DNA of 64,000 nucleotides, taken from positions 1 through 64,000 of the forward strand of contig JBNKDG010000005.1 in the NCBI GenBank assembly GCA_050288165.1, given 5' to 3'. Positions 43,345 to 52,491 of the stretch are shown here, piece after piece; the first letter of the stretch is position 1; each line of letters opens with the position of its first letter. The notes beneath the pieces are model-generated. The model had not been told where the DNA came from, did not search any database, and saw nothing but the letters and a program-made list of their open reading frames with translations. The DNA comes from JAPHTQ01 sp050288165. Lineage in GTDB: Bacteria > Pseudomonadota > Gammaproteobacteria > Thiohalomonadales > Thiohalomonadaceae. A program made the translations under genes and the position numbers.

Positions 43345-43453
43345 GCTTCGCTCCTCTTGTCTGAGGGGGCATTCTAGCCTCCCGGCGGGGAACGGTGCCA
43401 TCACCGCGGCTTCGGGGTATGATGCCGGTTCGGCACGGTGCGAAAAGAGACAG

Positions 43454-43999
43454 ATGCGAGATAAACCGACCATCCTTAACCGGCAGACCATTGCCAGGAC
43501 CCGAATCTTTCACGTTGAGCAACTGGAGTTGCGCTTCGCCAATGGCGTCGAGACCTGCTATGAGCGTCTGGTCGGCTCGCCGCAGGGTTCGGTGATGATT
43601 GTCCCCCTGCTCGATGACGACACGGTGTTGTTGATCAGCGAGTACGCCGCAGGCATCGACGGCTATGAGCTGGCCCTGCCCAAGGGGCGCATCGAAAACG
43701 GTGAAGAACTGCTGGCCGCCGCCAACCGGGAGATTATGGAGGAGGTGGGCTATGCTGCTAACAGTCTGCACCATCTCACCTCGGTCAGCATGGCGCCGGG
43801 CTATTCCGGTTCCTTAACCCATGTGGTACTGGCTCGCGACCTCTACCCCTGCAGCGCTACCGGTGACGAGCCGGAGCCGATTGAGGTGGTGCAGTGGAAA
43901 TTGAGTGAGCTGCCGCAACTGTTTCAGCGCAACGATTGCACCGAGGCGCGCAGCATTGCCGCCCTTTATATGACTCGCGAGTATCTGGCGAATGTTTGA
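43454..43999 (+). CDS. nudE: ADP compounds hydrolase NudE
   Basis: About 181 residues from the ATG at 43454, with a purine-rich stretch (AAGAGA) just upstream. The Nudix box is complete: G-RIENG-E-ELLAAAN-RE-IM-EE-VG (positions about 77-99). NudE hydrolyses ADP-ribose, Ap3A and NADH to AMP and a second phosphate product. It overlaps cysQ by 8 bases, so the two are translationally coupled. Confidence 0.9.
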   Translation: MRDKPTILNRQTIARTRIFHVEQLELRFANGVETCYERLVGSPQGSVMIVPLLDDDTVLLISEYAAGIDGYELALPKGRIENGEELLAAANREIMEEVGYAANSLHHLTSVSMAPGYSGSLTHVVLARDLYPCSATGDEPEPIEVVQWKLSELPQLFQRNDCTEARSIAALYMTREYLANV

Positions 44000-44816
44000 T
44001 AAATGTAATGATTCTCGCAGCTGTGACCCCTGTCTGCTGCTGACACCGGCACTGGAGATCGTGATCTCCGCCGGACGCGCCATTCTCGAGATCTACGAAG
44101 GCGGTTTTCAGGTTGAGAACAAGGAAGACAATACGCCGCTGACCGAAGCGGATCTGGCGGCGCACGAAATCATCGAAACCGGCCTGCGCGAAATCACCCC
44201 CAACCTGCCGGTGCTGACCGAAGAATCGGCCAAGATTTCATTCAAGGAACGCAAGGAATGGAACCGTTACTGGCTGGTCGATCCGCTCGACGGCACCCGA
44301 GAGTTCATTCGTCGCAGTGGAGAGTTCTCGGTTAACGTCGCCCTGATCGACAACCATGAACCGGTAATGGGAATCATCTACGCACCGGTGCTTGGCGCTT
44401 ACTACTATGCCTGTCGCGGTCAGGGCGCTTACAAACGCAGCGCGACCGGTATCCCGAAACGCATTCATGTGCGTCACTGGGACGGCGGCAAGGCGACGGT
44501 GGTTTGCAGTAGCGCCACCCACAAACACAAATCACTACAACACCTACTGGATAAGCTACCGGAGTATGACGTGGTCACTCTCGGCAGTGCATTGAAATCC
44601 TGTCTGGTCGCCGAAGGCAAGGCCGACATCTACGCCCGACTTGGCCCGACATCCGAATGGGACACCGCCGCGGCACAATGTATCGTCGAAGAGGCGGGTG
44701 GCAGGATCACCACTACTGACCTGCAACCGCTGCTCTACAACACACGTAAATCACTGCTGAATCCGCACTTTCTGGTATTCGGCGAAACCGAGAAAAATTG
44801 GTCCGATTATCTGTAA
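43992..44816 (+). CDS. cysQ: 3'(2'),5'-bisphosphate nucleotidase CysQ
   Basis: 274 residues of the inositol-monophosphatase fold. Metal and substrate motifs are VLTEES near 74-79 and WLVDPLDGTREF near 93-104, with SEWDTAAAQCIVEEAGG at the C-terminal side. CysQ recycles the PAP left by sulfate reduction and may also act on PAPS. The start ATG 43992 overlaps nudE. Two Cys near the N terminus (SCDPC) are an unusual extension of the family start; an internal start cannot be excluded. Confidence 0.92.
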   Translation: MFDKCNDSRSCDPCLLLTPALEIVISAGRAILEIYEGGFQVENKEDNTPLTEADLAAHEIIETGLREITPNLPVLTEESAKISFKERKEWNRYWLVDPLDGTREFIRRSGEFSVNVALIDNHEPVMGIIYAPVLGAYYYACRGQGAYKRSATGIPKRIHVRHWDGGKATVVCSSATHKHKSLQHLLDKLPEYDVVTLGSALKSCLVAEGKADIYARLGPTSEWDTAAAQCIVEEAGGRITTTDLQPLLYNTRKSLLNPHFLVFGETEKNWSDYL

Positions 44817-44825
44817 TTCCCCGCC

Positions 44826-44855
44826 GCCTGACCTCATCAGGCCTTTCATTCTTAC
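44826..44855 (+). terminator. Weak hairpin after cysQ
   Basis: GCCTGA-CCTCA-TCAGGC (44826-44842) followed by a T-rich stretch (CTTTCATTCTT). The stem is short, but the position after cysQ is right. Confidence 0.5.
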
Positions 44856-44907
44856 CTTTCTTTCCTATTCTTAAATTATGTAGCTTGCCTGAGCAGGAGG
44901 GATTGGT

Positions 44908-45756
44908 GTGTACCGATGGTTATCACACCTCATTATTATCTTAACTGTGCTGTCTCTCTCCGAGATGGCATATGCCCTCGACATGTCGCGTTTTGAGGCC
45001 ACGCTCAAGGTACAGAATTGCCAGGGTTATCCGCATGGGGAACAACAAACCACGGAACAGGCACTTACCCGATTCAAAAGCGATCTTCGCCGTGCAGTTA
45101 ATCAGGGTCTACAGTGTCTGGCGGGCAATGGTCCGATGGGTCGGCTTCATCCCTATCATGAAGCACAGGGACGAAAACTACGGGCGTTGCTCGAAAGCGC
45201 TGAGACGAAAACCTTTCTCTGCGTTGAAGATGAAATGTATGCCGATGCTGTCGCGACCCAGAACCACCCACTACCCGAATCGGATGGACTCTCAGCAATT
45301 CTGCGGAAGGTTGAACACCCGGCCGTCATACTGGATGTCTATCGTATGGGCGGTTTACTCTCTCGCCGCTACAGCGTTGAAACCTATCGTGACTTCTTTA
45401 ATCTCAATGACAGCCAGATAACCGAACACCTGACGGGTAATCCATTGCAGATGGATAGCAGCCATCGCTATAGAAACATGCCCGCTTTACTGTTTCATGA
45501 AATGGTTCACTGGCTGGGACACAGCCACAGTTACATCCATCCCGACGTAACCACTCTCTACGAAACCTGTTGTTTTAGTGGTAGTGATTACATCAGTGAC
45601 GAAAAACTCAACCAGAAATTTCAGCAGCAGGCCTGCGACATTCTGCGTGATGATGAGCTATGGCGGGCCAACAATTACCAGAAGGTACGTCTGTGGCATT
45701 ACAAGGGTTATGACCAGTTAAAAGGGGAAATGCGCAGACAGGCGGATGCCAACTAA
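44908..45756 (+). CDS. Secreted protein with a metzincin-type zinc motif
   Basis: 282 residues starting at GTG 44908 with AGGAGG 7 bases upstream. The signal peptide ends in AYA near residue 23. HEMVHWLGHSH at 197-207 fits HExxHxxGxxH exactly, the zinc motif of metzincins, with H197, H201 and H207 as ligands and E198 as base. I could not see the Met-turn clearly. Many cysteines (C38, C70, C105, C221, C222) suit an exported disulfide-bonded protein. No family recognised outside the motif. It is probably a periplasmic or secreted zinc protease; substrate unknown. Confidence 0.75.
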   Translation: MYRWLSHLIIILTVLSLSEMAYALDMSRFEATLKVQNCQGYPHGEQQTTEQALTRFKSDLRRAVNQGLQCLAGNGPMGRLHPYHEAQGRKLRALLESAETKTFLCVEDEMYADAVATQNHPLPESDGLSAILRKVEHPAVILDVYRMGGLLSRRYSVETYRDFFNLNDSQITEHLTGNPLQMDSSHRYRNMPALLFHEMVHWLGHSHSYIHPDVTTLYETCCFSGSDYISDEKLNQKFQQQACDILRDDELWRANNYQKVRLWHYKGYDQLKGEMRRQADAN

Positions 45757-45780
45757 AAAATCAGGGTATCCGTGTTTATT

Positions 45781-47985
45781 TCAGGCTCTTTTTTGCTTTT
45801 TTACAGTACGTGGCTTTGCTTCACAAAAATGAGGCGCTGGTTCGGCCAGGTAGTTACCCTGCGCGTACGTTATGCCAAGCTTTTTAAGTAAGTCCATTGT
45901 TTCCTGATCCGGTACAAACTTTGCCACGGTATCCATACCGAGCTTTGCCGCGGTCTGCGCAATCGCCTTGACGGTGATCTGGTCCACAGGATCGTGACAC
46001 AACCCTTCAATAAGTGAGCTATCGAGCTTCAACCATTTCACCTGGCTGTGCTTCAGATACTGGAACGAGGCGTAACCTGTGCCGTAGTCATCAATTGCAA
46101 GCCCGAAACCCATACGGTGCAACGCATCGAACACCGGCTTGAGCTGTTCCGCGTTATACACCGCTATGCGTTCGTTGATCTCGAAAATAATGTGCTGTGT
46201 GTCGATATCACTATCGGTCACCAACTCGTCGAGGAACTCAATAAATTTTTCGTTTTTCAGTATCTGCTCGGAGAGGTTGATAGATAAGTAGCAATTGTCA
46301 TTACTGTTTTCACTGAGAGATCGCAGCGCCTTACGAATCACCAGACGGTCGATCTCGGTCATCATTTCGTAGCGCTCGGCAGAGGTAAAGAAGGCGCTTG
46401 GCATGACCAGTTTGGTGCTATCGTTCTTGTCGTGCAGGCGCACAAGTACTTCGTAGATTTGTGCCGTGTCACCTTTTTTCAGCCGCACCACCTTTTGATA
46501 GTGCAGTGTCACCATTTCACCAGCGATCGCTTCGGTCAACTGACTATGCCAGCCACCATGATTTTTGTCCGCGGGTTGATCATTCTTTTCAATGTAGATG
46601 CGGTAGCGGTTGCGACCATCATTTTTCGCCTGATGTACCGCTGTATCCGCCTGTTTCAGATACTCGGTAGCACAGGTATCGCTACCATCGATAATCGCCA
46701 CACCGATACTGAAGTGAATTCTCAACATTTCGCCTTTATGCTGAAAACGATAATTATTCATCAGATCTAGCAGTGACTGGGCAATTTCCCCAACCTTCGC
46801 CCGGCTGACATTAACCACCAGTGCAGTAAATTCATCACCGCCGTAACGCGCCACGCAATCCTGTTTACGCATGCGGTTGCTCAACATATTGGCCACCTGT
46901 ACCAGCAACCGGTCACCCGCATCATGACCATAGGTATCGTTGATGAATTTGAAGCGATCCAGGTCGATGAATAATAGTGCGCTGGTGCCACGTTCATCCC
47001 GCAGTCGAACGATCTCCTGCTCCAGCACATCGTTAAAGTGGTTGCGGTTCATCAGTCCGGTCATCGGGTCCTGATTAACCATTCGCCGTAGCGTTTCATC
47101 GCGTTCACGCAATGCAGTGATCGTCGTATTCAGCGCCTTGCCGATTTTCATGATCTCCTGATCACCGCTGCTTTCCACCTGCACATCCGTCTCACCCCGG
47201 GCGAGGCGATGCAGTGGCTCCTCAAATTGTGTCAACTTGCGCAATGACCAACGCACCAGGATGCGGCCGATAAACGCGACAAACACCAATAGGATTGCGA
47301 TAAAGAAGCTGACATTGCGCAGCGTGTGGTTCAGATCGACATAGAATGAGTTGTAGTCGAGTAGCAGACTGACATAGCCGATCACCTTGACTCTTTCTCG
47401 GGTCTCGGTATCCAGACTGAATGCCAGCATGCCATCGGTAGGGATCGATTTAATCGTGATGGGTGCGGTAAAGCGAAATAACTGATCCCTGCCCTTTTCG
47501 AAAATCAGTGAGGTATCACCATCTTCCGTAACGTTTAGCTCATGCAATCTTTCTGCTGTTAACGGAGGTAATACAGGATCAGCACTGTTTTTCCGACGAT
47601 AGCTGGCCAGCTCACTTTTCCCGTCGGCACTATAGTAGATAACCTGTGCGATCTCGGGGAATTTTTCCAGATCCTTGATCAGGCGTTCCTTGTCTGCTGC
47701 TTTCTCCGAGGTATAAAAGGGAATGCCCGTCTCATCCAGCTTGGATAACCAGCTTTCACCCTGACTGCGCAGGGAGTGTTCAATAACGACACTGCTGGCA
47801 TACCAGAGTGAGACGATGAGGATGCCGTAAACCACTATGGCCCAGCCAAACTGTAAAAGCAGAATACGATTGGCAATGCTGAGGGAGCCTTTGCCGAACA
47901 GGGCGTAGATAAACTGCTTCTGTCGAGTAAACCAGTCGAGGCAAATGCGACTGTGATGCTTCAGCCTGCGCCTCCAGCCACTCAT
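45781..47985 (-). CDS. Membrane GGDEF-EAL protein with intact GGDEF and altered EAL
   Basis: About 734 residues from the ATG at 47985, ten bases after the stop of the periplasmic-binding lipoprotein. Two transmembrane helices (about 42-65 and 225-245) bracket a periplasmic sensory segment. A HAMP-like linker is followed by a GGDEF domain with GGDEF at 382-386 and an I-site RKQD five residues before the R-Y. The EAL domain retains NLSEQ, EINE, DDYGTG and QG, but EAL reads EVL and the EGVE block reads AKFVPD, so a catalytic Glu seems lost. It is probably a diguanylate cyclase with a non-catalytic or weak EAL domain. It shares its operon with a binding lipoprotein and likely responds to it. Confidence 0.85.
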   Translation of the reverse strand: MSGWRRRLKHHSRICLDWFTRQKQFIYALFGKGSLSIANRILLLQFGWAIVVYGILIVSLWYASSVVIEHSLRSQGESWLSKLDETGIPFYTSEKAADKERLIKDLEKFPEIAQVIYYSADGKSELASYRRKNSADPVLPPLTAERLHELNVTEDGDTSLIFEKGRDQLFRFTAPITIKSIPTDGMLAFSLDTETRERVKVIGYVSLLLDYNSFYVDLNHTLRNVSFFIAILLVFVAFIGRILVRWSLRKLTQFEEPLHRLARGETDVQVESSGDQEIMKIGKALNTTITALRERDETLRRMVNQDPMTGLMNRNHFNDVLEQEIVRLRDERGTSALLFIDLDRFKFINDTYGHDAGDRLLVQVANMLSNRMRKQDCVARYGGDEFTALVVNVSRAKVGEIAQSLLDLMNNYRFQHKGEMLRIHFSIGVAIIDGSDTCATEYLKQADTAVHQAKNDGRNRYRIYIEKNDQPADKNHGGWHSQLTEAIAGEMVTLHYQKVVRLKKGDTAQIYEVLVRLHDKNDSTKLVMPSAFFTSAERYEMMTEIDRLVIRKALRSLSENSNDNCYLSINLSEQILKNEKFIEFLDELVTDSDIDTQHIIFEINERIAVYNAEQLKPVFDALHRMGFGLAIDDYGTGYASFQYLKHSQVKWLKLDSSLIEGLCHDPVDQITVKAIAQTAAKLGMDTVAKFVPDQETMDLLKKLGITYAQGNYLAEPAPHFCEAKPRTVKKQKRA

Positions 47986-47995
47986 CTTCCCTGTC

Positions 47996-48937
47996 TCAGG
48001 GTTGTGCCCTGGCATCGATATACTCTTTGTAGTCAGGTGGGATGGAAATATTGAGGCGTTGTGCCATGACCTCATTGATGGTCAGCAGTGCCTCGTCCAG
48101 CGGCATTAATTCCGGCCCGGGGATCTCATTGTGTCCTTCAGCCTGCTCAAGTCGCCGCATTACCTTGTCCGTAATATCATCATAGCTGCTACTGGCGCTT
48201 AGCAAGCCTCCCAGATCGAGTAGTTCCTCATTGAATACCACCACCTGCTTGCCATTGCGCACACTGAAGTTCATGACATCACGCAGGGCTTCGACACTCA
48301 GAACCCGATTATCGGGTATCAACCAGTAACCCTGTACCCTCTTTGCCATCTGTTTGTAGATGTAGAGATATTCCTTGTCACTCCTGACGGTCAGTGTATG
48401 TAACGTGATTCCCTGTCGGCTGGCTGCCTTTTTAGCCGGTTCAAGCAATGCTTCCTGCCCTGGACCGCTGATCACCGCCACATCACGTAACTCAGGCGAG
48501 AGCGCTTTCCATGCCTCAAAGATCTTGCTACTCGCCGGAATCATCGAAACACCCTTGCTATGCGGTCCGGTTAAACCACTGCCGGTGTAATTGAAGACCT
48601 GACAGAAAACCTGCTGATGATGCAGATGCTCAGTAATACGCGTTGCATCGAGGCCGATGGTGACCAGTTGCAGGGGTTCCTCACCGGCATGGTAGCTACC
48701 GTCCTGCACTGCCTGCAGATCATAAACGGTTGCACGTTCACCAAGCCGCTGCTTGAGCCGTGTTGCAACTTCAGTATAGGGAGCGATGGATTGACTAACC
48801 AGGATGACGACCCGAGGTTTGGATACAGCAGTATCCCTCGCCACTGGCTTCTGCGTGACGTGTGGTCGGTCGTCTGTCAGGGTACAGCCAGCGGCTAGTA
48901 CTCCGGCAAACAAAACGGAGATGGCCCTCGAGCGCAT
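47996..48937 (-). CDS. Periplasmic-binding-like lipoprotein (ABC_sub_bind type)
   Basis: 313 residues. The signal peptide ends in lipobox LAAGC with lipidation Cys18. The rest resembles the two-lobe ABC substrate-binding family PF04392 (related to TrpX-type proteins): QLVTIGLDATRITEHLHHQQ, VAVISGPGQEALLEPAKKAA, YWLIPDNRVLSVEALRDVMN. No permease or ATPase gene accompanies it. Instead it sits 10 bases upstream of a GGDEF-EAL membrane protein, so it is more likely a ligand sensor for c-di-GMP signalling than a transporter component. The ligand is not evident from sequence. Confidence 0.8.
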   Translation of the reverse strand: MRSRAISVLFAGVLAAGCTLTDDRPHVTQKPVARDTAVSKPRVVILVSQSIAPYTEVATRLKQRLGERATVYDLQAVQDGSYHAGEEPLQLVTIGLDATRITEHLHHQQVFCQVFNYTGSGLTGPHSKGVSMIPASSKIFEAWKALSPELRDVAVISGPGQEALLEPAKKAASRQGITLHTLTVRSDKEYLYIYKQMAKRVQGYWLIPDNRVLSVEALRDVMNFSVRNGKQVVVFNEELLDLGGLLSASSSYDDITDKVMRRLEQAEGHNEIPGPELMPLDEALLTINEVMAQRLNISIPPDYKEYIDARAQP

Positions 48938-49014
48938 AGTCGTCCGTGATTATTAGTAGTGTGAAGTAATAGTAAACGGATTCAGGGTCGGCTAAAACCG
49001 CACGTATTATACGG

Positions 49015-49962
49015 TTAAATGGCCACCTCGGTGCACCCGGTTTTCACTGAAACGTGAATTTTTTTCGCTGCACACTCCATTAATGCCTCAGCAGGGATGA
49101 TGGTCTGCCCTTCCCGGTTGCAGCACATAGCGACCGCCACATTGACGGTAATAAACCCGGCTGAGGTTTTGATCGGCCGCAGATTGATCCCCTGCATGAT
49201 GCGCTTGTAGTTTCTCGGTTTGGCCTGGTGGCTATCCAGATGATGCATACCAACGACGAACTCAAAATCGGAGACACGCGCAAGCAGGTCACCAGGGCGG
49301 ACCAGCCGCTGCAAACGCCGGGCAACACCCACTAGCAACTCTTCATAAACCCGACGGCCATGCTCTTCCAGCAATTCAGCGTGGCGGGTCAGGCTGATAA
49401 AACCACAGCAAACTGCCCCACCTCGGGTCACCACCAGTTTGAGTAGATCATTGAAGCGGCGCTCCGCATCAAGGCGATTCCCCAGGCCGGTCAGGGCATC
49501 GATGGTCGAGCGTTTACCCGCATCGCGGCGCAGGGTTTCTATCGTATCCAGCAGGCGATTTTGCAGCGAGGCGATACGGCCAGCCGCATGGATACGTGCG
49601 GCCAGCTCCTGCTTGTCAGGGGGCTTGCTGACATAGTCGTCTACCCCGCGATCGAAGGCCTCGATCACCGATTCGATGGTATCCCGTGCGGTAAGAATGA
49701 TGATGCAGGTGTAGTGATTGGTCTCTTCGTCAAGCTGGCGAATGCGGTCGGTCAGCTGCAGACCATCCATTTCCGGCATGACCCAGTCGGCAAGTACCAC
49801 ATCCGCATGGCGCTCGGTCAGCAATTTCAGTGCATCGGCCGCGCTGCCCGCCACACGAATATCGCTATACCCTTCCTTATTCAAGGCCCTGCGGAGGAAC
49901 TCGTAACTGAACTTCATATCGTCGACGATGACGATAGCCAGTTCTTCGCGTGTCTTTCTCAT
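49015..49962 (-). CDS. REC domain fused to a degenerate GGDEF domain
   Basis: 315 residues. The receiver domain (about 8-125) has D14, D15, phospho-acceptor D59, T91 and K113, all intact. The C-terminal half has the GGDEF fold order (IDALTGLGNRLDAERRFNDL) but the catalytic motif reads ARVSDFEFVVG in place of R-Y-GGDEF, so it cannot be an active cyclase. It is likely a c-di-GMP or nucleotide-binding effector, or a dead domain used for protein contact. No kinase gene adjoins it; the partner is unknown. Just upstream is a divergent GGEEF gene. Confidence 0.85.
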   Translation of the reverse strand: MRKTREELAIVIVDDMKFSYEFLRRALNKEGYSDIRVAGSAADALKLLTERHADVVLADWVMPEMDGLQLTDRIRQLDEETNHYTCIIILTARDTIESVIEAFDRGVDDYVSKPPDKQELAARIHAAGRIASLQNRLLDTIETLRRDAGKRSTIDALTGLGNRLDAERRFNDLLKLVVTRGGAVCCGFISLTRHAELLEEHGRRVYEELLVGVARRLQRLVRPGDLLARVSDFEFVVGMHHLDSHQAKPRNYKRIMQGINLRPIKTSAGFITVNVAVAMCCNREGQTIIPAEALMECAAKKIHVSVKTGCTEVAI

Positions 49963-50172
49963 GAATAGCGTGGGCCTTTGTTATTGCTTTTACATTTCTC
50001 AGGGCGCTCCTGCCCCGTTAAGCGAAAAATTATCAGAACAGGGCGGGAAAATACAGTCGCACGCCTTTACCCACTTTTTTACATGGGCTTTATCCGCCGA
50101 GGCCCTTTAGTTCACATATGCCACAATTGATGTACCCTATACGCCGCTTTGGTCGCAAGACTCACGACAACC
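49963..50172. other. Divergent promoter region of the REC-GGDEF and GGDEF genes
   Basis: 210 bases with no convincing gene. It must hold promoters for both flanking genes; I could not assign confident -35/-10 elements. Confidence 0.4.
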
Positions 50173-51339
50173 ATGAATTACCGAAACGACCACTCCCCCC
50201 GAGAACTGAACGGCTTTACCAGCCTGTTCAGAGGATTTCATGACATGATTTATAGCGTCCACCTGCAGGATATCTTCTCTACTGCCCTGCATTCGCGCGA
50301 TTTCGACGCCTCCCGCGCCGAATACATTACGCTACGCATACGCCTGCTTTCCTTCATTTTCGCTGTCCTGGCACCGCTATGGATCCCCATCGACTACTTC
50401 GTCATGGACAGCGACCTGTTCAGCCGCATGCTGCTGTTACGCGTCGGTTTTGCCGCAGGCTTCCTGCTCCTGAGCCGTTGGGGTAGCGAGCCGCACAACC
50501 TTCGGCTAGCAAGATTGCGCATCCTGTTTTTTATCGCGATCCCTGGCATTTTTTTCCTCATCTCACACCTGCTGCTGGATGCAGGCATCAAGGAGAATGG
50601 GATCCTTGCCGGTTATGACTTCCTGCCCTTTCTGATCATGGCCCTGCTCGGCGTGGTACCACTGACCCTGCTAGAAGGTCTTACCTTCTGTGGCCTGCTG
50701 ACAGGCCTCTTTCTCGTGACGGAGCTGGCAGGGGGCACGCTACTGTCGCTACATAGCCTGGGGGATCTCTGGTTACTGCTACTGTTAGCGATGATTGCCA
50801 TGTGGGTGCAGATGAGTCAGTTGCACATGCTGCTGCGTCTCTATCGCGAAGCGACCCGTGATGCACTCACTGGCCTGGTCAACCGCCGGGTATTGGCCAC
50901 GCAACTACGCCAGCAGGTCACACAGTACGATGGACGACCGCTCTCTTTGCTGATTTTCGATCTGGATCTGTTCAAGCGCATCAACGACACCTGGGGGCAT
51001 ACCGCAGGAGATAGAGTGCTGCAGGTGTTTGCCGATATCCTGCGACGCCACTGCCGCAAAAGCGATCTGGTAGGACGCTTCGGTGGCGAAGAGTTTCTGG
51101 CCATCCTGCCCGGCACCGCCCTGGAAGAGGCGCGTGAAGTCGCCGAGAACATCCGCCGTGATTGCTCCCTGACGCAGATAAAGGTGGAAGGTGCCGAACA
51201 ACCCATCCAGTTCACTACCAGTATCGGCGTCGCCGAACGCCATCCCGGTGAAGCCGCCGATGCACTGCTCTCAAGGGTGGATGAGGGGCTCTACCGGGCC
51301 AAGACCGCCGGACGCGATATCGTTTCGATCGCCCAGTAA
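50173..51339 (+). CDS. Membrane diguanylate cyclase with intact GGEEF and I-site
   Basis: About 388 residues from the ATG at 50173 (GTG-type upstream start at 50149 and a later ATG at 50245 are possible; none has a good ribosome binding site). Five or six hydrophobic helices fill about residues 60-220. They are followed by a GGDEF domain: DALTGLVNRR, FDLDLFKRINDTWGHTAGDR, active GGEEF, and I-site RKSD five residues upstream. The domain should make c-di-GMP and be feedback-inhibited. The N-terminal membrane domain is MASE-like in appearance, but the ligand is unknown. Confidence 0.9.
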   Translation: MNYRNDHSPRELNGFTSLFRGFHDMIYSVHLQDIFSTALHSRDFDASRAEYITLRIRLLSFIFAVLAPLWIPIDYFVMDSDLFSRMLLLRVGFAAGFLLLSRWGSEPHNLRLARLRILFFIAIPGIFFLISHLLLDAGIKENGILAGYDFLPFLIMALLGVVPLTLLEGLTFCGLLTGLFLVTELAGGTLLSLHSLGDLWLLLLLAMIAMWVQMSQLHMLLRLYREATRDALTGLVNRRVLATQLRQQVTQYDGRPLSLLIFDLDLFKRINDTWGHTAGDRVLQVFADILRRHCRKSDLVGRFGGEEFLAILPGTALEEAREVAENIRRDCSLTQIKVEGAEQPIQFTTSIGVAERHPGEAADALLSRVDEGLYRAKTAGRDIVSIAQ

Positions 51340-51356
51340 TTTTCAGGCCTGAAAGA

Positions 51357-51399
51357 GAAAGACCGCGGCAGGTTTCCCGGCCGCGGTCTTTCTTTTTTT
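51357..51399 (+). terminator. Rho-independent terminator after the diguanylate cyclase
   Basis: Perfect 13-bp stem GAAAGACCGCGGC / GCCGCGGTCTTTC (51357-51369 and 51380-51392) followed by seven T. It may also end leftward hemE transcription coming from the other side, since its complement has a purine/T-poor tail only. Confidence 0.93.
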
Positions 51400-51413
51400 C
51401 ACAACACGCTACG

Positions 51414-52478
51414 TTAGACGTGGAATGGTGCACTTAGTTCATGCACGGCTTCTATAAAGGCGCCCGCATGTTCAGGATCGATGTGCTGATGGATGCCATG
51501 GCCCAGATTGAACACATGGCCAGAACCCTTGCCGTAGCTTTCCAGTACGGTCTTCACCTCTGCGCGGATACGCTCCGGTGAGGCGTAGAGCACGGTCGGG
51601 TCCATGTTGCCCTGCAATGCCACCTTGTCGCCGACCCGACGACGGGCATCAGCCAGATCGGTGGTCCAGTCGAGGCCCAGCGCATCGGCGCCGGTTTCGG
51701 CCATTGCTTCCAGCCACTGGCCGCCGCCCTTGGTGAAGAGGATCACCGGCACCTTACGACCTTCCGATTCGCGCTTCAGACCACTGATGATCTGCTGCAT
51801 GTAGTTCAGGGAGAACTCTTTGTAATCGCGCGGGGTGAGCATACCGCCCCAGGTATCGAAGATCTGCACCGCCTGGGCACCTGCATCGATCTGCGCATTG
51901 AGGTAGGCAGTCACTGCTTTTGCAGTGGTCTCGAGCAGTTTGTGCATCAGGTCGGGACGATCGAACAGCATCCCCTTGACCTTGGCGTACTCCTTGGAGG
52001 AACCGCCCTCGACCATGTAGGTGGCCAGGGTCCAGGGGCTACCGGAGAAACCGATCAGCGGCACCCGGCCATCCAGTTCCTTGCGAATGGTGCGTACCGC
52101 ATCCATTACATATTTCAGTTCGCCTTCCGGATCGGGAACAAACAACGCGTTGACGTCCGCCTCGGTGCGCACCGGCTTGTCGAAGATCGGGCCTTCGCCC
52201 TCAGCAAAGCGCAGTTGCAGACCCATCGCATCGGGTACGGTAAGGATATCGGAGAAGAGGATCGCCGCGTCGAGTGGGTAACGGTCCAGCGGCTGGATGG
52301 TCACCTCACAGGCCAGCTCAGGGTTCATGCAGAGTTGCATGAAGCTGCCTGCCTTGGCACGGGTCGCGCGGTACTCAGGAAGGTAACGACCCGCCTGGCG
52401 CATCATCCATACGGGGGTCATATCGACCGGCTCTTTCAGCAGAGCTCTCAGGAAACGATCATTTTTTAATTCTGACAT
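51414..52478 (-). CDS. hemE: Uroporphyrinogen decarboxylase
   Basis: 354 residues, the usual length. PVWMMRQAGRYLPEYR near 21-36 is the N-terminal HemE signature, and IGFSGSPWTLATYMVEG and FTKGGG are the other conserved blocks. It converts uroporphyrinogen III to coproporphyrinogen III in haem synthesis. It is last in the leftward gltB-gltD-hemE series, separated from gltD by a 170-base gap that holds an inverted repeat. Confidence 0.97.
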   Translation of the reverse strand: MSELKNDRFLRALLKEPVDMTPVWMMRQAGRYLPEYRATRAKAGSFMQLCMNPELACEVTIQPLDRYPLDAAILFSDILTVPDAMGLQLRFAEGEGPIFDKPVRTEADVNALFVPDPEGELKYVMDAVRTIRKELDGRVPLIGFSGSPWTLATYMVEGGSSKEYAKVKGMLFDRPDLMHKLLETTAKAVTAYLNAQIDAGAQAVQIFDTWGGMLTPRDYKEFSLNYMQQIISGLKRESEGRKVPVILFTKGGGQWLEAMAETGADALGLDWTTDLADARRRVGDKVALQGNMDPTVLYASPERIRAEVKTVLESYGKGSGHVFNLGHGIHQHIDPEHAGAFIEAVHELSAPFHV

Positions 52479-52491
52479 TTAAAAACCTTTT

